Source of the DNA: an uncultured beta proteobacterium
GTDB taxonomy: Bacteria; Pseudomonadota; Gammaproteobacteria; Burkholderiales; Burkholderiaceae_C
Direction: 5' to 3'
Assembly (NCBI GenBank): GCA_903905735.1
Contig: CAIVHU010000002.1
Coordinates: forward strand, 1 to 35,349
Length of the DNA: 35,349 nucleotides
Numbering within the stretch: position 1 is the first letter of the stretch; every line of letters starts with the position of its first letter. Positions 6,826-15,334 of this stretch are shown one piece after another. The translations under genes were made by a program, and so were the position numbers. The notes under the pieces were generated by a model. That model did no database searches. It saw only the letters and a program-made list of their open reading frames with translations, and was not told the DNA's origin.

Positions 6826-9640
6826 ATGCAAAAGGTGTTTACCCAGGGTTTTAGTCGTTTCTTGCGCCGTAGCGGGGCCAAGCGGCACTTTGAGCGCCGA
6901 CCTACGCCAGGCGTGTCGAGAATCCAGACCGCCTCGCTGGCGCCAGGTGTGCAAGGGGTAGTGCCTGCTGTCGCGGCAGTTGCCCAAACGGTCGGCCCGG
7001 ACCTGCTGGCCGCCGCGTCAGGTGAGGCGGCCGAGGTTTTGGCGCGGTTGCAGTCGCACCCCGACGGTCTGGATACCGCCGAGGCTACCCGCCGCCTGGC
7101 GCGCGACGGCCCCAACGATGTGGCGCACGAGCAGCCGGTACCCGCTTGGCTGCATCTGTGGCGCTGTTACCTCAATCCGTTCAACCTGCTGCTGACCGCG
7201 CTGGCGGTGCTGTCGTTCATCAGTGCCGATGCCAAAGCAACAGTGGTGATCAGCGTCATGGTCGCGTTGAGCACGGTCATCCGTTTTGTGCAGGAAGGCC
7301 GCTCGCACCGCGCCGCTGAAGGCTTGCGGGCGATGGTCAGCAACACCGCCACGGTGCTGCGCCGCCAGGCGGGCCACACAGGCGAAGTGCTGCCACAGGA
7401 AATTCCCCTGCGCGACCTAGTGGCAGGTGACGTGGTGAAGCTCTCCGCCGGGGACATGATTCCGGCGGATTGCCGCGTGCTCAGTGCGCGCGACCTGTTT
7501 GTGGCGCAATCCGCCATGACCGGTGAGTCGCTGCCGGTGGAGAAATTTGTGCTGGCCGCTCCGACCGCTGCTGGCGTTGCGCCTGCGGGCCTGCTGGAGC
7601 AGCGCAACCTGGTATTTTTGGGCACCAACGTGGTCTCTGGCGCTGCCACCGCGCTGGTGGTGGCCACGGGAGGGCGCAGCTATTTCGGCACCCTGGCCGC
7701 CAGTGCAACGGCGACGGAAGTGGCCCCGAATGCGTTCCAGGCAGGTATTAACAGCGTGAGCTGGTTGCTGATCCGTTTTGCCCTAGCCATGGTGCCCCTG
7801 GTGTTTGTGGTGAACGGCATCACCAAGGGTGACTGGTTGCAGGCTTTTCTGTTCGCCCTATCGGTGGCGGTAGGGTTGACGCCCGAGATGCTGCCGATGA
7901 TCGTCACCAGCACGCTGGCCAAAGGCGCGGTGCTGCTGTCGCGTAAAAAAGTGGTGGTCAAGCGGCTCGATGCGATCCAGAACTTTGGCGCCATGGACAT
8001 CCTCTGCACCGACAAAACCGGCACGCTGACGCAGGACAAGATCGCGCTGGCGCGCCACGCCGACGCTTTTGGGCAGGACACCGACGAGGTGCTGCACTTT
8101 GCCTTTCTCAACAGTTTCTACCAGACCGGCCTGAAAAACCTGCTGGACCACGCGGTGCTGGACCATGTGGAGCTGGCTGCCGAGCTCAAGCTCAAGGAGT
8201 CGTACCACAAGGTCGATGAGATTCCTTTTGACTTTGAACGGCGTCGTATGTCGGTGGTGGTGGCCAACCTGGTGGACGGCCAGGAGCGCCAGCACGAACT
8301 CATTTGCAAAGGCGCGGTGGAAGAGGTGCTGACGGCCTGCACGCACGTGCGCCTGCCCGACCCGGTGGATGCCAGTCTGGACGGTGATCGACCCATGCCC
8401 ACGCAGCCGCTGGACGCTGCCTTGCTGACCCAAACGCAGGCAGTAACCACGGCGCTGGGGGCTGAAGGTTTGCGGGTGGTGGCAGTGGCCGTCAAAAACC
8501 TGCCGCCGGACCAGACGACGTATTCGGTCGCCGATGAAGCGGACTTGACCCTGATCGGCTACATCGCCTTTCTGGACCCGCCCAAAGACACTGCCGGCGC
8601 CAGCGTTGAAAAAACTCGCCGGACACGGCATCACGGTCAAGGTGTTGACCGGAGACAACGAACTGGTGGCACAGCGGGTGTGCCGCCAGGTGGGCCTGCC
8701 CGAGTCCCAGGTGATTTTGGGCGCGCAGATGGAAGGCCTGAGCGACGACGCACTCAAAACGGTGGCCGAGCAAAACGGCATCTTCGCCAAGCTGTCGCCG
8801 CTGCACAAGGAGCGCATCGTGCGCGCGCTGCGGGCCAACGGCCACGTGATGGGGTTCATGGGGGATGGCATCAACGACGCGCCCGCGCTGCGTGCGGCAG
8901 ACATTGGCATCTCGGTCGATTCGGCGGTGGACATTGCCAAGGAGGCGGCCGACATCATCCTGATGGAAAAAAGCCTGCTGGTGCTCGATGACGGTGTGGT
9001 GGAAGGCCGAAGCACCTTCTGCAACATGCTGAAATACATTCGCATGACGGCTAGCAGCAACTTTGGCAATGTGCTGAGTGTGCTGGTGGCCAGCGCTTTT
9101 CTGCCGTTTTTGCCGATGCTGCCGTTGCAGTTGCTGGTGCAAAACCTGCTGTACGACATTGCCCAGACCGGCCTATCGTTTGACAACGTCGATGCCGAGC
9201 TGGTGAAAAAACCCTTGAAGTGGAACCCGTCGGATATCGGTCGTTTCATGCTGTTTTTCGGGCCGATCAGCTCGGTGTTTGACATCCTGACCTTTGCCGT
9301 GATGTGGTGGGTGTTCCAGGCCAACACTGTGGCGCAGCAGACCTTGTTCCAGTCAGGCTGGTTTGTGGTCGGCCTGCTGACCCAGACGCTGGTGGTGCAC
9401 ATGGTGCGCACGCCCAAACTGCCGTTCATCCAGAGCCATGCCGCCGCGCCGCTGATGGCCATGACGCTGGCCATTGTGGTAATCGGCCTGTGGCTGCCAA
9501 TGGGGCCGCTGGCGGACTACTTCAAACTGCAGGCGCTGCCTGGCGCTTATTACGGCTGGCTGGTGGCCATCTTAGTCGGTTACTTCACCCTGACCACGGT
9601 GATGAAACGTTTTTACATCCGGCGTTATGGCTGGCAATAA
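6826..9640 (+). pseudogene. mgtA: magnesium-translocating P-type ATPase MgtA, frameshifted
   Basis: MgtA imports Mg2+ across the inner membrane. The N-terminus and first membrane pair match the family. MTGESLPVEK (A domain), CTDKTGTLT (phosphorylated Asp codon 8011-8013) and GDGINDAPALRAADIGISVD (hinge) are present, as is the C-terminal membrane block. The frame changes near 8596: upstream it reads FLDPPKDTAG, but the correct continuation (PALKKLAGHGITVKVLTGD) is in the next frame. Removing one G at 8596/8597 restores DTAAPALKKL, which fits E. coli MgtA, and yields about 937 residues, near the family's roughly 900. As written, translation stops at 8991 and loses the C-terminal membrane helices. 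This is either a real recent mutation or a one-base sequence error; all other motifs are intact. A GTG at 6823 is an alternative start. Confidence 0.85.
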
Positions 9641-9649
9641 GCTGACCAG

Positions 9650-11806
9650 CTAACGCACCAATGCCCGCGCAGCCGCGCCATCAGCGGCTTTTTGGGCAAA
9701 TTCGGCACGCAGGGCCTTGAGTTTGGCGCGCGGGTCTTCTTTAACCGTGGTCTGGTCTAGCGCCATCTCAGCAATAAATCGGCTAGGCTGTGCGGCCACC
9801 ATCTCGCGGCCTTTTTTGCGTTTGCGCGTCCAGCTCACTGCCAGGCTGCGCTGGGCGCGGGTGATACCCACGTACATCAGGCGGCGTTCTTCCTGCAAAT
9901 GGGCGGTCAGGGTTTCGCTGGCGGCTTCTTGGGCCACGGCTTTTTGGGCAGCCGAGGCTGGCCCCGCCGACTCCGCCTCGGGGTTGTCGCGCAGCTTGAA
10001 GGGCAATATGCCTTCGGTCACGCCCACCAGCATCACATGCGGCCACTCCAGCCCCTTGGAGGCGTGCAGAGTAGAGAGCGTGACCACGTTCTGGTCCTTT
10101 TCCTGCTCGGAAATCGTTGAGATCAACGATACGGTCTGCGCCACCTCCAGCAGTGATTTGACGTCGCCTGCGGCGTTGACACCTGTGGCATCTTCAATTT
10201 GCCCGCCGCAGCGCCCGCTCATCCAGTCGATGAAGTCAATCACATTGCTCCAGCGTGCGGCGGCCACCTGTTCGCTGTCTTCGCCGTCGTACAGGTATTG
10301 CTCGTAACCGATGTCTTTGAGCCAGTCCAGCAAGAAGGTTTTGGCGGCCTCAGCACCCAGCGTGTGGCGTGCGCGGAACTCCAGGTCGTTCACCTCGCGG
10401 CCAAACTCGTGCAGGCTGCCCAGTGCTTTGCCGGAGATCACGCTGCCCAGACTCGAAGAAAACAGCGCGCCAAACATGCTGACCTTGTATTTGCTGGCGA
10501 AGTCACCCAGGTGCGCCAGCGTCTGGTGTCCGATGCCCCGTTTGGGCGTGGTCACGGCGCGCAAAAACGCCGGGTCGTCGTTGTTGTTGATCCACAGCCG
10601 GAACCAGGCGCACAGGTCTTTCACCTCGGCACGGTCAAAAAAGCTGGTGCCGCCCGACACTTTGTAGGGAATTTGCGCCTTGCGCAGCGCCTTCTCGAAT
10701 GGTTTGGCCTGGTGATTGGCACGGTACAACACCGCAAAATCCTTGAATTCCTTGAATTGTGGCCCGGGGTGAGGAATGCCATTGATGCGCAAACTCTGGA
10801 TGCGCGCCACGGCGCGTTCGGCCTCGTGTTCCTCGGTATCGGCATCGACCACGCGCACCGGTTCGCCTTCACCGAGGTCGCTCCACAGGTTTTTCGGAAA
10901 TAACTTGGGGTTGGGGCCGATCACGTTGTTGGCGGCGCGCAGGATGGCGCTGGTGGAGCGGTAGTTTTGCTCCAACTTGATGACTTTGAGGCTGGGGAAG
11001 TCGATCGGCAGCTTTTTCAAATTGTCCAGCGTGGCACCGCGCCAGCCGTAAATCGATTGGTCGTCGTCGCCCACGGCCGTGAATCGCGCCTGATTCGGAC
11101 CGTTGCCGCCCACCAGCAGTTTCAGCATCTCGTACTGCGTGGCATTGGTGTCCTGGTATTCATCCACAAGGAAATGACCCGCTAGCCCTTGCCACTTCTG
11201 CCTGACCTGCTCATGATTTTGGAGCAGCTTGAGCGGCAGGCCAATCAGGTCGTCAAAGTCCACAGCCTGAAAAGCGGTCAGGCGTTCTTCGTAATGCGCC
11301 ATCACGCGGGCAATGATGCGCTCAGAGTCGTTGCTGGCAGCCGCCAGGGCGCGTTCAGAATTGAGCCCCTGGTTTTTCCACAGGCTGATGGTCCATTGCC
11401 AACTGCGCGCGGTGGCCGCATCCACGCTGCCACCGGCATCTTTCAGGATGCTGGTCACGTCGTCACTGTCCAGAATGCTGAAGTTGGGTTTGAGGCCGAG
11501 TGCCGCACCGTCCTCGCGCAACAGGCGCACGCCCAGCGCGTGAAAGGTGCAGATCACTGCATCCTTGGCGGCTTTGCCAATCAACGAGCGGGCGCGCTCG
11601 CGCATTTCGGCGGCGGCCTTGTTGGTGAAGGTGATGGCAAAGATGCGTTTGGCCGGCACGCCTGACTGGATCAGGCGGCCAATCTTGTGTGTGATGACCC
11701 GGGTTTTGCCAGAGCCAGCACCAGCCAGCACCAGACAAGGGCCCTGCAAGTAGTTGACAGCTTCTTGCTGGGCGAGGTTGAGGCCGGTATTGGGTGAGTG
11801 GGACAT
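9650..11806 (-). CDS. rep: ATP-dependent DNA helicase Rep (UvrD/Rep superfamily 1A)
   Basis: 718 residues; a 3'-5' helicase that helps replication forks pass obstacles and restart. The motifs are in order: LAGAGSGKTRV (Walker A, residues 29-35), AITFTNKAAAEM (Ia), VDEYQDTNATQ (II), VGDDDQSIYGWRGA (III), LEQNYRST (IV), LSTLHASKGLEWPHV (V) and RRLMYVGITRAQ (VI). Length and the EQNYRST/YGWRGA wording fit Rep better than UvrD. The C-terminus carries a Lys/Ala-rich tail. Convergent with the mgtA remnant, leaving 9 bp between stops. It diverges from the creatininase-like gene across 59 bp. Confidence 0.92.
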   Translation of the reverse strand: MSHSPNTGLNLAQQEAVNYLQGPCLVLAGAGSGKTRVITHKIGRLIQSGVPAKRIFAITFTNKAAAEMRERARSLIGKAAKDAVICTFHALGVRLLREDGAALGLKPNFSILDSDDVTSILKDAGGSVDAATARSWQWTISLWKNQGLNSERALAAASNDSERIIARVMAHYEERLTAFQAVDFDDLIGLPLKLLQNHEQVRQKWQGLAGHFLVDEYQDTNATQYEMLKLLVGGNGPNQARFTAVGDDDQSIYGWRGATLDNLKKLPIDFPSLKVIKLEQNYRSTSAILRAANNVIGPNPKLFPKNLWSDLGEGEPVRVVDADTEEHEAERAVARIQSLRINGIPHPGPQFKEFKDFAVLYRANHQAKPFEKALRKAQIPYKVSGGTSFFDRAEVKDLCAWFRLWINNNDDPAFLRAVTTPKRGIGHQTLAHLGDFASKYKVSMFGALFSSSLGSVISGKALGSLHEFGREVNDLEFRARHTLGAEAAKTFLLDWLKDIGYEQYLYDGEDSEQVAAARWSNVIDFIDWMSGRCGGQIEDATGVNAAGDVKSLLEVAQTVSLISTISEQEKDQNVVTLSTLHASKGLEWPHVMLVGVTEGILPFKLRDNPEAESAGPASAAQKAVAQEAASETLTAHLQEERRLMYVGITRAQRSLAVSWTRKRKKGREMVAAQPSRFIAEMALDQTTVKEDPRAKLKALRAEFAQKAADGAAARALVR

Positions 11807-11865
11807 GGGGAATAGGTTGAAGGGGGCGAATCATAGTCGGCCCGGTGTTTGGCACAATGTGTCCC

Positions 11866-12699
11866 ATGCCCAAACACTTAACTCAGCTTGTTCGCCGCGC
11901 ACTGCGCTTATTCCTGGTCCTGATGTGCGGCGGATGGGTGGTCGCCATGGCCACCACTCAGCCTGCGACTCAGGTCTTTATGGAAGACATGACCTGGACC
12001 GAACTGCACGACCGGCTGGCGCATGGCTCAACCACCGTGCTGGTTCCCATCGGTGGTACCGAACAAAGCGGTCCCCATATGGCGCTGGGCAAACACAATG
12101 TGCGTGTCAAATTCCTGGCCGGACAGATCGCCGAGCGGCTGGGCAATGCGGTGGTGGCACCGGTGCTGGCGTATGTGCCTGAAGGCAATACCACACCGCC
12201 TACAGCCCATATGCGGTTTACCGGCACCCTCACGATTGCGCCAGACACGTTTGAGGCCATCCTCGCCTTCACCGCCAAAAGCTTCAAACAGCACGGTTTT
12301 CACGATGTCTTTTTCCTGGGCGATCACGGTGGCTACCAGAAGAATGAAGTGCACGTGGCTGACAAGCTCAACAAGGAATGGGCCAAGGACGACCGCTGCC
12401 GTGTGCATGCGCTCACCACCTATTACGAAGCCGCTCAAGAGCCGTTTTCTGCAGCGCTGCGCGCCAAAGGGCTGTCGGAGGCCGAGATCGGCACCCATGC
12501 CGGCGTGGCAGACACGTCCTTGCTGATGGCGGTTGACCCGTCAATGGTCCGCAACCACGCTCTGTTGCAGCCCGCTGGCAGTCGTCTGCCCAACGGCGTC
12601 TATGGTGATCCGGCCAAGTCATCGGCTGAACTGGGACAGATAGGCCTCAAGATCATCATCGACCGGTCGGTTCAGGCGATTCGGGCAGCCGCCCGCTAG
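11866..12699 (+). CDS. secreted creatininase-family amidohydrolase
   Basis: 277 residues. ATG at 11866 gives an N-terminal signal (RRALRLFLVLMCGGWVVAMA). The fold signature is creatininase/creatinine amidohydrolase: VPIGGTEQSGPHMALGKHN, then GDHGGYQKNE and THAGVADTSLL. In the classical enzyme the metal ligands come from an E-Q-H-G-P-H…D pattern and a downstream HAGxxET. Here the first is E-Q-S-G-P-H…H and the second ends in D-T-S, so the metal site is altered. Export plus altered ligands suggests a periplasmic amidase of unknown substrate, not creatininase itself. Same strand as the beta-propeller gene 33 bp downstream; possible operon. Confidence 0.75.
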   Translation: MPKHLTQLVRRALRLFLVLMCGGWVVAMATTQPATQVFMEDMTWTELHDRLAHGSTTVLVPIGGTEQSGPHMALGKHNVRVKFLAGQIAERLGNAVVAPVLAYVPEGNTTPPTAHMRFTGTLTIAPDTFEAILAFTAKSFKQHGFHDVFFLGDHGGYQKNEVHVADKLNKEWAKDDRCRVHALTTYYEAAQEPFSAALRAKGLSEAEIGTHAGVADTSLLMAVDPSMVRNHALLQPAGSRLPNGVYGDPAKSSAELGQIGLKIIIDRSVQAIRAAAR

Positions 12700-12732
12700 T
12701 CGCGCCACGCGTTTTTTTGATTTCAGGTTTTC

Positions 12733-13983
12733 ATGTATTTCACCAAAACTTTTCTTTTGTGCTGTGGCGTGTTCGTTGGCGCGCTGTCCTTGGATGCGTC
12801 GGCCTCGACGGCGGTTGTGCGATCTGGCCCGGATGTGACCGTGCACACAGTGCCGGGTATGCCGCCCGTGGTCAATCCCGACGACATTTACAGCGAGACA
12901 CGGCAGGACCATTTCAGCCCGGCGGTGAAGGACGATCTGTACCGTGTCTATGTGCCCAACCTGCGTGGCAACAGTGTGTCGGTGATCGATCCGCAGACGC
13001 TCAAGGTGCTCAAGACCTTCAAGGTCGGTCGCTCGCCCCAGCACATCGTGCCGTCGTGGGACCTGCGCACGCTGTGGGTGGCCAACAATGCCGAAGGCCA
13101 CAACGATGGCAGCCTGACGCCAATCGACCCGCGCACCAGTGAGCCCGGCAAAGCCATTGCGGTCGATGACCCGTACAACCTGTACTTCACGCCCGACGGT
13201 AAGTCGGCCATCGTGGTGGCCGAGGCACGCCATCGCCTGGATTTCAGGGACCCCAAAACCTTGAAGCTGCAGTACTCGGTTGACGTGCCAAAGTGCGAGG
13301 GCATCAACCATGCCGACTTTTCCATTGATGGCCGCTATGCCATTTTTACCTGCGAGTTCGAGGGCAGCATAGCCAAGATCGACATGGTCAACAAAAGCGT
13401 GGTCGGTTATTTGAAGCTGGCTCTGCCCGCCAGGCGTTTCAAGGACACGGGCAAAGCGTTTAATCCGCTGGATACCGAGATCTGCTCCTCCACCAAAGGC
13501 ATGCCGCAGGATGTCCGGATCTCCCCTAACGGCAAGCTTTTTTATGTGGCCGACATGGAGGCCGACGGGGTGCACCTGATCGATGGTGACGCCTTCAAGG
13601 AAGTGGGCTTCATCGCCACCGGTGTGGCCACGCATGGCTTGTATCCGAGCCGGGATGGCAAATTCCTCTACGCAGCGAATCGCGGTTCGCATGCCATTCA
13701 TGGCTCGCCCAAGGGCCCCGGCGGTGTGGCCGTGATCGATTTTGCAACCAACAAAGTGGTGGCTCACTGGCCGGTGCCCGGTGGTGGCAGCCCGGACATG
13801 GGCAACGTCAGCAACGATGGCAAGTGGCTGTGGCTGTCTGGCCGCTTTGACGACGTGGTGTACCGGTTTGATACCAGCACCGGGGCGGTGGACAAAATCA
13901 AGGTCGGCCTGGAGCCGCATGGTTTGACGGTCTGGCCGCAGCCCGGAAGGTATTCGCTGGGGCATACCGGCAATTTGCGCTAA
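12733..13983 (+). CDS. secreted YncE-like (YVTN family) beta-propeller protein
   Basis: 416 residues with a signal peptide (FLLCCGVFVGALSLDASA, probable cleavage after ASA). Repeated blade motifs are visible: YVPNLRGNSVSVIDPQTLKV, VGRSPQHIVPSWD, LWVANNAEG, YFTPDGKSAIVV, VRISPNGKLFYVADMEADGV, HGLYPSRDGKFLYAANRG and GNVSNDGKWLWLSGRFDDVV. This is the lactonase/YVTN seven-bladed propeller pattern. Such proteins are periplasmic binding scaffolds; many sit near quinoprotein or c-type cytochrome systems, but no such catalytic motif is present here. Cysteines are few (VPKCEG, FTCEFEG, EICSST). Substrate unknown. Confidence 0.8.
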   Translation: MYFTKTFLLCCGVFVGALSLDASASTAVVRSGPDVTVHTVPGMPPVVNPDDIYSETRQDHFSPAVKDDLYRVYVPNLRGNSVSVIDPQTLKVLKTFKVGRSPQHIVPSWDLRTLWVANNAEGHNDGSLTPIDPRTSEPGKAIAVDDPYNLYFTPDGKSAIVVAEARHRLDFRDPKTLKLQYSVDVPKCEGINHADFSIDGRYAIFTCEFEGSIAKIDMVNKSVVGYLKLALPARRFKDTGKAFNPLDTEICSSTKGMPQDVRISPNGKLFYVADMEADGVHLIDGDAFKEVGFIATGVATHGLYPSRDGKFLYAANRGSHAIHGSPKGPGGVAVIDFATNKVVAHWPVPGGGSPDMGNVSNDGKWLWLSGRFDDVVYRFDTSTGAVDKIKVGLEPHGLTVWPQPGRYSLGHTGNLR

Positions 13984-14002
13984 GCAGCCGCGCCGCTGCG
14001 CC

Positions 14003-14357
14003 GTGCTGAAGATATTCACCGTCACCTTTCCGTTTTTTGCGCTGCCGTACCTGTTCTGCCGCTTTGGTGCCAACACGCCCATCGGTCAAATGCTGGCCCC
14101 GTGGGTGGCTGGCACCTGGTTGGTGTGTGGCTTGAGCATGGTGGGCTTCACCGTGGCCACCAGCCGCAATGAGCGCATCGGCTGGAACGACGCGGCTTTT
14201 TGGTGCGCTGGTGGCAGCTTTTCCCAATTCGGGATTCATGGGTGTGCCGCTGCTGGGCGCTCAGGCGGCCGGGCCGACGATTCTGACGATGATGATTGAC
14301 ATGATCATCATCACCTCGCTGTGTATTGCCCTTTCCCGCCTGGACGGCGGCGGCTTT
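14003..14357 (+). pseudogene. decayed AEC-family (auxin efflux carrier/MdcF-like) transporter
   Basis: The fragments read, in order, MLKIFTVTFPFFALP, then FCRFGANTPIGQML, MVGFTVATSRNERIGWNDAAF and, in the next frame, GALVAAFPNSGFMGVPLLGA followed by IIITSLCIALSRLDGGG. Intact AEC transporters have about 300 residues and ten membrane helices; less than half remains. Three lesions are visible. A helix is missing after the first FFAL, about as expected if two FFAL-coding stretches recombined. A one-base expansion of the T-run at 14197-14201 shifts the frame. The C-terminal half is gone. Family members export or import small carboxylates such as malonate. The identification is from remembered family sequence. 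Confidence 0.7.
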
Positions 14358-14469
14358 TGTCGCTCCAAACGCGTTGCTGGCGCATGTATGTCACAAAAAA
14401 CTGACACAACTCAACTATCGCGACCGCAGAACCGGCTAACCTGCTGCTTTGTGACCTGAAAAGCATCGT

Positions 14470-14485
14470 CGATCAGCGTTGATCG
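14470..14485 (+). promoter_or_regulatory. inverted repeat directly upstream of the RquA-like gene
   Basis: CGATCA-GCGT-TGATCG, a perfect 6-bp inverted repeat, ends 2 bp before a strong Shine-Dalgarno (AAAGGA, 14487-14492) that serves the ATG at 14498. A second inverted repeat TGTCA/TGACA lies at 14389-14406. Either may be an operator or an mRNA hairpin limiting ribosome access; this is inference. Confidence 0.3.
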
Positions 14486-14497
14486 CAAAGGAAAAGC

Positions 14498-15292
14498 ATG
14501 TTCCCCTGGATGAGTTATACCGTGTTGGGCGTCGTGGCGGCGCTGGCCAGTTTTGCCCTGTTCTTCTTCACACTGACGCGCGGCGCACTGCTGGTGCGGG
14601 CTGCGCTGGGGCGCATGCAGCGTGACTCGGCGCATGTTTACCCGCTGTATTCGAATATGCGGCTGATCCGGTTTGTGGATTTCCAGCCGGTGATTGCGGC
14701 CATTTTGCTGTTTCAGTACAGCGGCCTGGTGTCCGTCATCACTCAGGGGCTCAAACGCACCGACCTCAGAGGTAAAAAGGTGCTGATCACGTCTTGTGCA
14801 TTTGGCAATGTGATGCCGCGTGTGGTCAAGGCGGCCATGAGCGCCGGTGCACACAAGGTGGTGGTGGCTGACATCATCCAGAATGAGCTTGATCACGCCA
14901 AAGGCAAGCTCGCCGCCTACACCGGCAAGATCGACTACTACCGCGAAAACGCGGTGGCCATGAAGCAGCCTGACGGATCGGTCAGTGCCAACGTCATCTT
15001 TTTCTTGCTGCACGAGTTGCCACATCACCTGAAGGTTGACGCGTTGAGCGAAGCCATGCGTGTGCTGGAGCCCGGCGGCAAGCTGTATCTGGCCGAATTC
15101 CACCGCCCGAGGTCCTGGTTGCTTCGCATGCTGAGCTGGACCTATTTCAAGGTGTTTGAGCCCTTTGGTCTGGCCCTGTGGGACACCCATGACCCGGTGC
15201 GGCAATTGGAAGCCATGCCCGGTGTGAGCTGCGAACGCCACACGGTATTTTTTGGCAACTTTCAGGTGATTGTGGCCGAAAAATCGGCCTGA
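14498..15292 (+). CDS. RquA-like SAM-dependent methyltransferase-fold protein (possible rhodoquinone biosynthesis)
   Basis: 264 residues. An N-terminal membrane segment (about 6-26) and a second hydrophobic stretch (about 64-82) precede a class I methyltransferase fold: GKKVLITSCAFGNVMPR (SAM-site region, residues 92-108), HKVVVADI, FFLLHELPHH (169-177), MRVLEPGGKLYLAEFHRPR (187-205) and FEPFGLALWD. The CxFGxxxPR, FFLLHExP and HRP blocks resemble RquA, the enzyme of Rhodospirillum rubrum that converts ubiquinone to rhodoquinone using SAM as amino donor. The N-terminal half differs from the RquA I remember, so it could be a paralog acting on another quinone or lipid. Rhodoquinone supports fumarate reduction under low oxygen, which would fit the redox genes further right. 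Its last codons and stop lie in a repeat copy shared with priA's end. Confidence 0.6.
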   Translation: MFPWMSYTVLGVVAALASFALFFFTLTRGALLVRAALGRMQRDSAHVYPLYSNMRLIRFVDFQPVIAAILLFQYSGLVSVITQGLKRTDLRGKKVLITSCAFGNVMPRVVKAAMSAGAHKVVVADIIQNELDHAKGKLAAYTGKIDYYRENAVAMKQPDGSVSANVIFFLLHELPHHLKVDALSEAMRVLEPGGKLYLAEFHRPRSWLLRMLSWTYFKVFEPFGLALWDTHDPVRQLEAMPGVSCERHTVFFGNFQVIVAEKSA

Positions 15293-15334
15293 GCCCTTTT
15301 TCAATAAGGGTAGATAGCTCTTAAATCAATAGCG
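15278..15334 (-). repeat. dispersed repeat, copy H, bridging rquA-like and priA 3' ends
   Basis: The minus strand reads AGAGCTATCTACCCTTATTG, AAAAAGGGCTCAGGCC and GATTTTTCGG, the same order of blocks as copies A, F and G. It covers the last codons and stop of the plus-strand RquA-like gene (15290-15292) and the stop of the minus-strand priA gene (15321-15323), so both convergent genes end inside it. Its left part is more diverged than in the other copies. Confidence 0.6.
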
